Shown here one piece after another: positions 1 through 8,056 of a stretch of DNA of 24,206 nucleotides. The number at the start of each line of letters is the position of its first letter. The first letter of the stretch is position 1. A program made the translations under genes and the position numbers. This stretch comes from Phaeoceros laevis (Eukaryota; Anthocerotophyta; Anthocerotopsida; Notothyladales): positions 1 to 24,206 of the forward strand of contig JBNGIQ010007085.1 of the NCBI GenBank assembly GCA_049999765.1, given 5' to 3'. The notes under the pieces are model-generated. The model had not been told where the DNA came from and ran no database searches. It saw only the letters and a program-made list of their open reading frames with translations.

Positions 1-1
1 G

Positions 2-1689
2 GGCAACCTGGGACTGAGCACCTTGAGCCCAAGAAGTCCGCTGGGAGGACTCAACGGCAACGGTCTGACCGTGGACGGTTTCGGTGGCAGCACCAACATT
101 AATGCCAGCATCGGCAACATGCTCACCAGCACTCTGGGAGCCGGCAACTTCGGCAACATCAACAGCTTGGGGAGTGCTTTCAACGGCGGCGGTTTCGCTG
201 ATGTGTTCAGCAATCCCCTTATGCGCGGGTTCGGGGGGAAGGACAATTCCTCCTCGCTGCTGCTTGCCTCCGACAAGATGCAGCTGAGATCGTCCAAGCC
301 GCTGCGGCCGCTGGACGTTGCGGCACTGACCTCCTCTCCGCAACAGACGCTGTTTCAGAAACGAGCTGCCAGACAGCCGGGTGCGTCCGGCTCTCCCAAA
401 ACGGGGCCCAGGGTGCTGACCTCTGCTGCCTGTGACTCGTCCCTGGAAATGCCGGATCAAGCCAGTCCCAACTTCAGCCAGGGCAAGAAAAAAGTGCAGG
501 CGTCTCACACCTCCTCCAGGCTGGATTCTGGAGTGGACGACCTTCGGATGACGGGGGAGCTGCGGGGAGACGATTTCGAGGACCTCAAGGATGATGATGA
601 CATGGATGAGCGTCCCGAAGGTTCTGCCGCAATGTTCGACACCGGAGACGACATGCTAGGGCAGGACGGAGGAGGCCAGGGACTGATGAACGCCCTGCCG
701 GGAGACAAGGGGAAAGGCAAGAAGGGGCTGCCAGCAAAGAATTTAATGGCAGAGAGGAGGCGCAGGAAAAAGCTCAACGAGCGCCTCTATCATCTTCGTG
801 CAGTGGTGCCAAATATTACCAAGGTCAGGCGCCTGCTTGTTGTTTTCTTACTGTTCTGCAAATTGTCGTTTTGTGAGGTGATTTGTTCTACAACACTTCA
901 AAGACGAACAAATTTCAGGGTGTTCTGATGCAGTCTAAAGGTCTTGATGGTTGTTGAAATCCACCCAAACAAGAGGTGTTCATACTAGGTCACGGTGTTT
1001 GCAGATGGATAGGGCATCAATACTTGGCGATGCGATCGACTACTTGAAAAGTCTGCGGCAAGAAATCAGTGACTTGCATCAGGAGCTAGGGAATTCCCAA
1101 GACAGGCAGCTCCCTGTGAGTCCTTCAGGGCTGCCAACCACATCCAATCTAGGTTGCCGTGTGAAGAAGGAGTTCCCTACTCCTCTCCCAAGCCCAGAAG
1201 CGCAGGCCCAGGCCACGGTAAAAAACAGATTCTCTCTACTGCTACCAAAGTTTGCTCTGTTTTGAAGGCCACACATCAAGTGTTGGTCTCATGCTCTGCT
1301 GAACAGGTGGAAGTTGTTATCCGAGAAGGTAGAGCTTTGAACATCCACATGTTCTGTGCCCGGCGGCCGGGCCTCCTGCTGGCGACCATGAGAGCACTTG
1401 ATGGTCTTGGGCTTGATGTGCAGCAAGCTGTAATAAGCTGCTTTGGCGGGTTTGCGTTGGACGTCTTCCGAGCAGAGGTCCGTACAGCACATTCTTGAAA
1501 GCCCCGTGTTCCTTTCCTGATCAGAAGATTCCTAGTTGGGAGACTGCTTTCATAAGCTGTTGCAGGATACAGGGCCTCACCGTTGCTTGGTTGTTTTGGT
1601 GTTGCCAGCAAATGAGTGAGGAAGAAGTGGGAGAGGAGGAGATCAGAAGAGTACTCATGCTTACCGCTGGCTGTGTTAACTCCCTGTAA
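2..1689 (+). CDS. ICE1/SCREAM-like bHLH transcription factor (5' partial)
   Basis: Group IIIb bHLH factor; in Arabidopsis ICE1/SCRM proteins act in the nucleus in cold response and as partners of SPCH/MUTE/FAMA in stomatal development. The frame is open at the left edge, so the N-terminus is missing. Exons, all joining in frame: 2-823, 1005-1217, 1307-1477 and 1609-1689 (stop 1687-1689), about 428 residues. Introns are 181, 89 and 131 bp, all GT-AG. Visible in order: Gly/Asn-rich N-terminus; the LFQKRAA docking-type motif (350-370); an Asp-rich stretch (about 560-660); the bHLH core [20 protein letters not shown] ending exon 1 and continuing as [17 protein letters not shown] in exon 2; CRVKKE and PLPSP (1158-1196), matching the ICE1 SUMO and Ser-Pro sites; a C-terminal ACT-like domain ([20 protein letters not shown], then [10 protein letters not shown] and FALDVFRAE). 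The C-terminal exon is short and diverged (ending CVNSL). Family assignment is firm; an orthologue-level name is not. Confidence 0.93.
824..1004 (+). other. Intron 1 of the ICE1-like gene, inside the bHLH loop/helix 2
   Basis: The donor follows the Lys codon at 821-823 (AAG|GTCAGG) and the acceptor is TTTGCAG|ATGG at 1004/1005. Read-through of the intron reaches a stop at 926-928, so splicing is needed to rebuild the bHLH domain (VVPNITK joined to MDRASIL). Confidence 0.85.
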
Positions 1690-2215
1690 CGTTAGCTGCG
1701 GCAGGAGGGTATGCACCACTAATTATCTGCAACCAAGTAGGGAATATCGCAGATCGGTGAGTGCTTGGTGAGAGTAGAGAGACAAAAGACAGGCAGCATG
1801 CATGTTGTCTACTAAGTACGCAGAGGCAGACTGCTTGATAGAACTATTTAATCTGTGCTCCCAGCACCCTTGCCTCCTAATTTATAAGATTGCAGCAGGG
1901 GAGCTAACCCTGCTTGAACAAGCGAACAAGCGGGGAAAAGCACCTTGGTCTAACTCAGAAAAAAACTACGACACTCATGTCCTCATGGCGAGCCGTCCTG
2001 CATGGCCTGAAAACAGAATCTTACAGGATCCCGTTCCATACATCCACCCACTTGCTGCGTCTTGGAAGATCCTTCGAATTCTTTCTTTAGTCTGTCCAGT
2101 CACAGTTAACAGGCAACATCCGTGGTCTCGAGACCCTAAAGTCCCCCCATGCACCCTAACTTATAAGATGTCCATTGGAACTCCGAGACGGGCACTTTGA
2201 AGGGTTTGGTGTATC
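1690..2215. other. Spacer between the ICE1-like and chromodomain genes
   Basis: About 525 bp with no coding signal that I can support. It should hold the 3' UTR of the ICE1-like gene and the promoter and leader of the chromodomain gene. No canonical AATAAA or convincing TATA box was seen. The open frame at 1802-2200 has no recognisable motif. Confidence 0.5.
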
Positions 2216-3318
2216 ATGGGTAAGCGACCTGCCGGTGGCGATGCACCTCGCAAAAGGAAGCGACGAAGCACTTTCACAAGGAGGAAGAAGAGACGCGATG
2301 CACCGGTACGCTCGCCTCTATTTTGCTAACAATTTGTCTATGTAGTGACCAGAAGATGCAACACCAACGTGGCCTTTATGCGGTTTTCCCTCCCTCATAA
2401 GGGCATACCATTCCTATGTCCTAGTAGGCCTCCTACGGAAGTTTTGTGATGTGTGGTGGTGGTGGTGGTGGTGATGGTGATGGTAGTGGAGGAGGAGCAG
2501 GAGAGGGAGATTTTAGCCGGAACAAATGAACACAAAGAGTGTGTGAGTGCTAAGGGGGTACAACAGAGGTGCTCTAGTAGTAGTAGTAATGGAAAAGAAT
2601 CACATCTATGCGACTCCACGAGGGAATCAGGCGTGCTGCCTTTTGGGTGCCTTTTGGGTGGGTGGACTGCCAGCCTACATGTTGAGGACATGCTCTAAAG
2701 AAGTTCTTTGTGCAGGTGGAGAAAGTTGCTTCAAGCACATCAGATGTAGAGAAGTTTGAGGTGGAGGCTATTCTCAACAAGCGGCTCGCTTGCGGTGACA
2801 ATGGCCTTCTCTTGGAGTATCAGGTGAAGTGGGCTGGCTATGGAGATGCTGATATCACATGGGAGCCTCGTGAGTGGCTGGACAATTGCAATAAGTTGCT
2901 CAGTGGGTTTGAGGCCAAAGACTTGAAGCATCCGTCGCTCAACATAGGAGACCTNNNNNNNNNNGCAAGGGGGATTGGAGATACCCCATGCATGCAATTT
3001 TTGTTTGTCTCGCAAGCGGAGGCCAAGACCTTTGGACTACTTTCTGCACGTGAGTGGAAGTTGATGAGGGAAATGTTTGAATCTCATAGTGGTCAAGCTT
3101 TGAGGCCAGGGACGTATGCAGCATATCTTGCTGCATTTTTCCAAAAGGATCATGAGCTGCATGAAACAGGTTTGCTCAGTCATGCAGAGTCTGAGCGGGT
3201 TTGTCTATCTTTGACACTTTGTGAGTACATCAAAAAATCAAAGAGGGCAAACCCACCATCCATTGTGGCCTATCAGCAACACTGCGCAGGAAAAGGTTTC
3301 TTGTGGCAGTGGATATGA
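2216..3318 (+). CDS. Small chromodomain protein (two exons, 10-base gap inside)
   Basis: Likely nuclear chromatin reader. Exon 1 (2216-2305) starts at ATG in a clear frame and encodes a 30-residue, strongly basic N-terminus (RKRKRRSTFTRRKKRR) that looks like a nuclear localisation or nucleic-acid-binding tail. A 410-bp GT-AG intron (2306-2715) follows. Exon 2 (2716-3318) encodes a chromodomain: FEVEAILNKR, then YQVKWAGYGDADITWEP. In the canonical fold the cage positions correspond to F (of FEVE), W (of VKW) and Y (of AGY), so a methyl-lysine cage is plausible. A 10-N gap (2955-2964) lies just after the chromodomain. Frame continuity across it, and so about 118 C-terminal residues to the TGA at 3316-3318, is provisional. 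The C-terminal part (from LLSAREWKLMREMF on) matches nothing I recognise. Alternatives: HP1-like protein or a domesticated fragment of a chromodomain-bearing retroelement integrase. Confidence 0.75.
2453..2520 (+). repeat. GGT/GAT-rich microsatellite in the chromodomain gene intron
   Basis: A run of GTG and GAT trinucleotides grading into GGAGGA lies in the middle of intron 1 of the chromodomain gene. It produces spurious poly-Val and poly-Thr open frames on the two strands. Confidence 0.8.
2574..2640 (+). repeat. Dispersed repeat, copy A (intron copy)
   Basis: A (TAG)n stretch is followed by a 31-bp block at 2610-2640 that matches 5311-5341 at 27 of 31 positions, including GGGAATCAGGCG and GCTGCC. 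The matching block at 5311 also follows a (TAG)n run, so this is a repeated element, not chance. Confidence 0.7.
2955..2964. other. Assembly gap, 10 N, in chromodomain exon 2
   Basis: Ten N bases interrupt exon 2 of the chromodomain gene. If the number is a placeholder, the downstream frame cannot be taken from it. Confidence 0.95.
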
Positions 3319-3847
3319 GCACGAAATTTTGGATTGATGCATGCACTATTTTATGGAGGAGCATGTATAAGGAAAGAACAAAAGTTGCTTTATGGTACTT
3401 TAGCAGGTGTTGGTGATGGTTGTTGAAATTCAAGGAGTTTTACACAGTCCCATGGTTGCTACACTACAAGGCGACATGGGTGGTGGTGGATGCAGAAATG
3501 TTAACATAGTTGTGTAATGGCTCTTTTTATCCATTTTGGGTGTTCTTATGGGTTTTCCCATGCGTGTGTATGCAATTGTAGGAGGTTGAAGGGTCCATAT
3601 AGGCCATTTCGTGGCAAACGCTTATAGTAAGTTGTCATGGAAGGATGTGTAGTGTTGCTTGTGGGAGTAAGTAGCTAGGCTTGCAGGTTACCTTGAGGTG
3701 CAACATCAGCTTTAGCTGAGGGTACGTTGTAAAAGTGGCTGTTGGTGGATGTGCCGAGAGGCTATTCAGTTATATGTGCCTTCAGCTATTTTCGGGAGAC
3801 GCTGACACCAAGTCGGTATAGAAAGCAAGCAAGAACATGGAGCTAAG

Positions 3848-3900
3848 GTGTGTGTGTTGATATTTGAAGAGGTTTACGCGGTCCTGTAGAGGGTCCCCCT
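3848..3900 (+). repeat. Dispersed (TG)n-motif family member
   Basis: TG run, then GATATTTGAAGAGGTTTACG, then CGGTCC and AGGGTCCCC. The reverse complement of 4426-4479 carries the same order of blocks (TG run, TATTTGAGGAGGTT, CGGTCCCAT, AGGGTCCCC). Confidence 0.65.
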
Positions 3901-4425
3901 TTTGCCCTTGTTGCGCACCCGTATGCCACTGGGTACAATAAGGTGGAAACTGCTTGGGCCACAGCCAACTGTTGAGTAACACCGTCACCCTAACCTCCAC
4001 TGGAGGTGTGTGTGTACATATTTGAGGAGGTTGACTTAGGGCGTGCTTGTTGTGCAGCAATCAGCTTTGCAATTTCTTTGTTTGGGAGGTGTTGAGACAA
4101 CCAGCCCTATGCGTGTTAGAACTCTTTTGGATTTATCGAAGTTTACTCCAGCCTCTTGGGTTGAGCTTGTATTGAAGCTTATTGCATGAGTTTGAGCGTG
4201 TTGCACTTCGAGGGAATGAGCTAGCTCATGTGAGCTGCTTACAAAAAAACAGCCAGGAGTCGCAATGGCTTTGTGGCTTGTTGAATCGTGTGTCCAATTA
4301 CAGCCACAAGGCTTGTAGTCACTCACATATTTGTTTTGGTTGTCCTTTTATTGGTTGATGTGCTGCTATCCCAGAACTCTTAGCCTCTGTGCTGATCATT
4401 GCACTCTCGTCAATGAACACATGGC

Positions 4426-4479
4426 AAGGGGGACCCTGATGGGACCGTGCCAACCTCCTCAAATACCTACACACACACA
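4426..4479 (-). repeat. Dispersed (TG)n-motif family member, inverted
   Basis: Reads on the minus strand as a TG run, then GGTATTTGAGGAGGTTGGC, then ACGGTCCCATCAGGGTCCCC. It pairs with 3848-3900 as an inverted copy about 0.55 kb away. Confidence 0.65.
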
Positions 4480-4661
4480 TACACCTTGTAGCAATCGTTG
4501 GATTTGCTGTAGGGTTAATGGGTTTCTTTCACTCAACAACGAATTGGTAAACATCATCATAACTAAGAGGAAAAGTAAATGTACCAACTTGGGGGGTTTG
4601 GGCATATCATAACCTCATTCACCTCAGCCACATACCAATCATACCATCAGTTCACTTAGTA

Positions 4662-4724
4662 TGTGTGTGTGTGAAGATATTGAAAGAGGTTTACACAGTC
4701 CCATATAAGTTTTACAAGGTGAAC
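4662..4724 (+). repeat. Dispersed (TG)n-motif family member
   Basis: TG run, GAAGATATTGAAAGAGGTTT, then ACACAGTCCCAT and ACAAGGTGA. The last blocks also occur at about 3435-3475 (ACACAGTCCCAT, then ACAAGGCGA). Confidence 0.6.
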
Positions 4725-4765
4725 TTTTTTGCGAGCATCACGAGTTCCACGTTGCACCTTGACGT

Positions 4766-4903
4766 ACTGCATGGATTCTTGCAGTATACTAGAACTCATT
4801 CATTCATTCATTCATGTAATTTTGCCTTTTGAGTATTGCATGGATTCTTGCAGTATACTAGAACTCATTCATTCATTCATTCATGTAATTTTGCCTTTTG
4901 AGT
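4766..4903 (+). repeat. 69-bp tandem duplication carrying (ATTC)n
   Basis: Two head-to-tail 69-bp units, 4766-4834 and 4835-4903, are essentially identical. Each contains TGCATGGATTCTTGCAG, a short ATTC run and ATTTTGCCTTTTGAGT. The unit length is a multiple of three, so an open frame crosses both copies, but nothing else suggests coding. Confidence 0.9.
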
Positions 4904-5282
4904 TTGTAATAAAGTCCTCTTCCACCTCTTCCTCTCTGTTTAGTGTGTTTGACTTGTACTCATTCGCCTTTATTTGCACAAAAGGGCAAGAAGAAGAAGT
5001 TCATTTCTGACGTATGACAGGATAAAGACCACACTAGAAGGTGGTAATTGATACTAGGAGTTGTGTGACTAACAAGAGAAATTCTGTGGTGGTGGTAGTG
5101 GTGGTAATGAGTTGCAATGAGGTTCTCTTCTATTTCCTCACCTCTGAAAATGCTCATTTTTTATGTTCCTAATGTATGTAAGAAAGTGTTAGGGATCCGA
5201 AGAGACTATGTTTGAGATATCCCGCGGTGCTGCTGAGCTTCTGTAGAAAGTGAGATCTTTTGGTGATGATCACGAGTGAGTT

Positions 5283-5341
5283 GTAGTAGTAGTAGAGGGT
5301 GGACACGCCGGCGACTCCTCTCGGGAATCAGGCGCGCTGCC
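5283..5341 (+). repeat. Dispersed repeat, copy B (intergenic copy)
   Basis: (TAG)n run followed at 5311-5341 by the 31-bp block shared with 2610-2640 (27 of 31 identical by eye). Confidence 0.7.
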
Positions 5342-5538
5342 ACTCGATGTGCACTAATGTGAGGCATAGCCCAAAGACCATCCCTCTCATTAGTTGGCAA
5401 TTGTGAAGGAAAAGAGATCGCATCAGACTTTGTCAACCAGAAATAGAACGAAAGAATGCTTGAAGAAGGCCATCATGTGCTTCATCCAACAGCTGGAGAC
5501 TGCACGATACCTATGTGACTACGTGCCTCCGAACCTGA

Positions 5539-5576
5539 GTTGAGGCAGCACCAGGACTGCCTCAACTGGTGCTGCC
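5539..5576. repeat. Interlocked pair of perfect 10-bp inverted repeats
   Basis: GTTGAGGCAG (5539-5548) pairs with CTGCCTCAAC (5557-5566). The overlapping arm GGCAGCACCA (5544-5553) pairs with TGGTGCTGCC (5567-5576). The left arms overlap by five bases, so the two hairpins exclude each other if formed in full. Confidence 0.8.
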
Positions 5577-5634
5577 AAGAACAGATATAAACTGAATACA
5601 ATCAGGTGATGAAAGACTCGTCTCCTTTGACAAA

Positions 5635-5875
5635 ATGATATGAGTACCTGATAAGGAAATGGTCAGAGGATGATATGAAAGAAAATGATCATGGGATCGC
5701 GTGAAACGAAATTATCACAGGAATCAGTTGAAAGAAAGTGATCACAAGGATCACATGAAAATGATCACAAGGATAACATGAAAATAATCACAAGAATCAC
5801 ATGAACATGATCACAACGATCACATGAAAATGATCACAAGGATCACATGAAAATGATCACAAGGATCACATAAAA
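5635..5875 (+). repeat. GATC-rich minisatellite, 23-bp units with older 26-bp units upstream
   Basis: Six consecutive 23-bp units (5738, 5761, 5784, 5807, 5830 and 5853 onward) follow the consensus ATGATCACAAGGATCACATG plus AAA. Upstream, more diverged units start at about 5659, 5685 and 5711 with a spacing of 26-27 bp, because each carries an extra GAAA or CGAA tail. A still weaker unit starts near 5635. Confidence 0.9.
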
Positions 5876-6299
5876 GATTGTATGAAGCTGTTGACCACCA
5901 GAGGTTCTTAGCATGCCCACAAAGCACATCTTCCTTTTCCTTCTGACTCAGTGCTTTCAACACCAACTTGTGTGAGGTACATGGCCTCCTTCCTCAATGC
6001 TGGCCACTGCAGGTTTCTTGTTAGCTCCTGCTGCCCTCCAAGCTAGTGCCTTGCGACCTGTCCACCAGGCAGTTGGTATTGAAGGTGACCACATTTCCTA
6101 GCTGTTGGTTCCCCATGATCATGGCCATGTGGTTTTGGGCATAAACGTGTCATAAAGTCCTCTTCCTCCTCTTTTTCTCAATTTGTATATGCGGCACTTA
6201 GTCGCCTAAGGGTCACCAAAGTGGAAAATGATGAATTGGGAGCACTCTTCCTTATAAGAAACTCAATTTTGAGATATCCCATGGTGGCTGTGGTGGTGG
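5876..6299. other. Spacer without recognisable gene
   Basis: Ordinary AT-moderate sequence. It contains the blocks shared with 4904-5230 (AAAGTCCTCTTCC near 6155, GAGATATCCC near 6271) and a short GGT-rich patch at 6285-6300. No coding motif was seen. Confidence 0.5.
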
Positions 6300-6655
6300 T
6301 TTGGTCTAGAAGGTGAACTCTTGTGCTAAGACTAACTTTGTTTCCGGGGATTGTGCTCATGATTTGGTGGTGGGTTTGGTGTAGAAGATGAACACTTCTC
6401 ATAAGACTGAACTCTTTCTCCTTGTTTGGTCTAGAAGGTGAACTCTTGTGCTAAGACTAACTTTGTTTCCGGGGGGTTTGGTGTAGAAGATGAACTCTTC
6501 TCGTAAGACTGAACTCTTTCTCCTTGTATAGAGAGTGAACTCTTCTCCTAAGGCTGAACTCTTTCTCGTGTGATTGTGCTTATGATGTGGTGGTGGTCTA
6601 GTATGGAAGGTGAATTCTTTCTCCTAAGACTGAACTCTTTCTCCTCATCAAAGAG
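6300..6655 (+). repeat. Nested tandem repeat, about 45-50-bp motif in a 125-bp higher-order unit
   Basis: A 50-bp block is repeated exactly at 6300-6349 and 6425-6474 (starts TTTGGTCTAGAAGGTGAACT, ends TTTCCGGGG). Between and after them, variants of GTAGAAGATGAACTCTTCTC followed by TAAGACTGAACTCTTTCTCC recur at about 6380-6424, 6480-6524, 6530-6568 and 6600-6645. About seven degenerate units in total. Confidence 0.85.
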
Positions 6656-8056
6656 TGTGGTCAATTGACGAATTCCAAGAAGCACGTATTAAAGTGTCTT
6701 TCGTCTTCTTATGCCATGATGTCCACAAATACTCAACCTTTGCAACAAAGTATGCTGCAGGTCACAATACCGAGATCTTACATAGTTTATCACCTCCATT
6801 TACCCAAGCTCACTTCGTGCTTTCACCCAAAAAGCACTCATGAAAACACTTTACTCTTAGATCTCCATGATAGAGCACATCATTTTTTAATTGCCCAAGC
6901 TTGAAGTCTTACATTCTCCATGGGCGAGCAAATAGCAAATCATTCAAGATGGTTTAGTTAGCCGTTTATGGGTGCCGGGAACTTATCTAGGTACCTATCT
7001 ATCGTTCAAGATGCCCCTCCACCCAATGTACTCGGGCTCTGGGCTTTGGAGACTGGACTACACAAAGGCTCCCCCCATACGGGTGTGAGCGGTGGTAGCA
7101 ACGTGCGCTTGCTACATTCTGCAAAGCTTGTCAACGAAACGTGTTCTTTTGGCGAGCGCCTTTCAATAGCTTGCCAAGTTTTAGTGGTATAAAGAGCCGT
7201 GCTATACCGCTTTACCAAGAGAGCTCTTGTTCGCATACATCCGAGGCAATAGACTAGACTGTAAATCAAGGTGGTGAAGAAAGTTTGCAAACTTCAGCGG
7301 TTGCAAGTCGGTGAAGTTTCTTGAAGTAGTCACCAGCACCGCCATGGTGCACGGGTGAGTGCAGCGCAGCTTTGTCATTCCACGTAGTAGTAATCTGGTT
7401 TCGTGTTTGGCAAACTCTACATGGGAATTGAACACAAAGACGCTAGTTTCGACCGACAGCCTAGAGCCCCATCCGGGGACCGAAGTCTAGTCTACCCTTT
7501 GGGAGGAGCCAAAGTCTACCATTTAGCAAGGAAGTTTAGTTTCAGTAATTGTCCATGTGCTTGCGCACTACACTTGTGGCCTGACGGAAGGCCACATGTG
7601 GAACTCTTTGAAAGTACAACCGTGCAGTCGGCATACATGTGGAATGGTCGAACCACCGACTTTCTTTGCAGATGGCGTGTGATTTAAACATGGTGACGTT
7701 GTTTGACTACATGGAAAAATTGGACATCGGATTGCACCAGTTCCTCATCTTAGAGTCATCAAACTTTCGTCACCACTTACAATTAGTCAAAATGAAATCT
7801 TGGTGCAACACAGGACTAGAAGTTGCGAGGTTTGCGTCGATTTTCTATAGCCCGTCAGTATTCAATCTCTGAAGCGGCACTCTACCTTTTTACACTCAGA
7901 CGACAACGCTGTGACAGTCTTATGTTGTGACATCCACGTCGTTCTTTTCAGCCAGTGTCTTTGCTTTCCTCGACATTGCTGCTTGCACACATTGCTCGAA
8001 GCCTGTATCAAGAAGCAACATCCAGAAAGGAGCTCAGCCAAATGCGTGACAAGACA
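6656..8056. other. Spacer of 1.4 kb, no gene supported
   Basis: Open frames of 60-95 codons occur on both strands (for example 6968-7192 and 7403-7687), but none shows a domain, signal peptide or conserved motif that I recognise. The right part should include the 3' UTR of the minus-strand F-box gene. No clear polyadenylation hexamer was seen on the minus strand. Confidence 0.5.

Larger units (their letters stand above)
3319..4765. other. Non-coding spacer with a dispersed motif family
   Basis: No gene is supported here; the open frames are short and lack motifs. At least five related segments recur (about 3415-3480, 3848-3900, 4004-4040, inverted 4426-4479, and 4662-4724). The common core is a TG run, then ATATTTGAAGAGGTTTAC-like sequence, then CGGTCC or CAGTCCCAT. 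Confidence 0.7.
4904..5634. other. Non-coding spacer with repeat fragments
   Basis: No gene is supported. The blocks AATAAAGTCCTCTTCC (4908) and TTGAGATATCCC (5213) recur in related form, with slightly altered bases, at about 6151 and 6269. A (TAG)n plus 31-bp block at 5283-5341 matches the chromodomain-gene intron. Confidence 0.6.

Noticed and set aside
946-960. 15-bp word GATGGTTGTTGAAAT shared between ICE1-like intron 1 and 3415-3429
   Set aside because: Too short, with no extended flanking similarity; may be chance.
4729-5010. Open frame with a repeated MDSCSILELIHSF segment
   Set aside because: The peptide repeat simply translates the 69-bp DNA duplication; no start context, homology or coding bias supports a gene.
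5683-5875. CRISPR-like array
   Set aside because: Units abut directly with no unique spacers, and the genome is a plant nuclear one; it is a minisatellite.
7160-7230. Possible tRNA-like or hairpin RNA around GGTATAAAGAGC ... GCTATACC
   Set aside because: No cloverleaf, no conserved D- or T-loop words; only a short imperfect stem.
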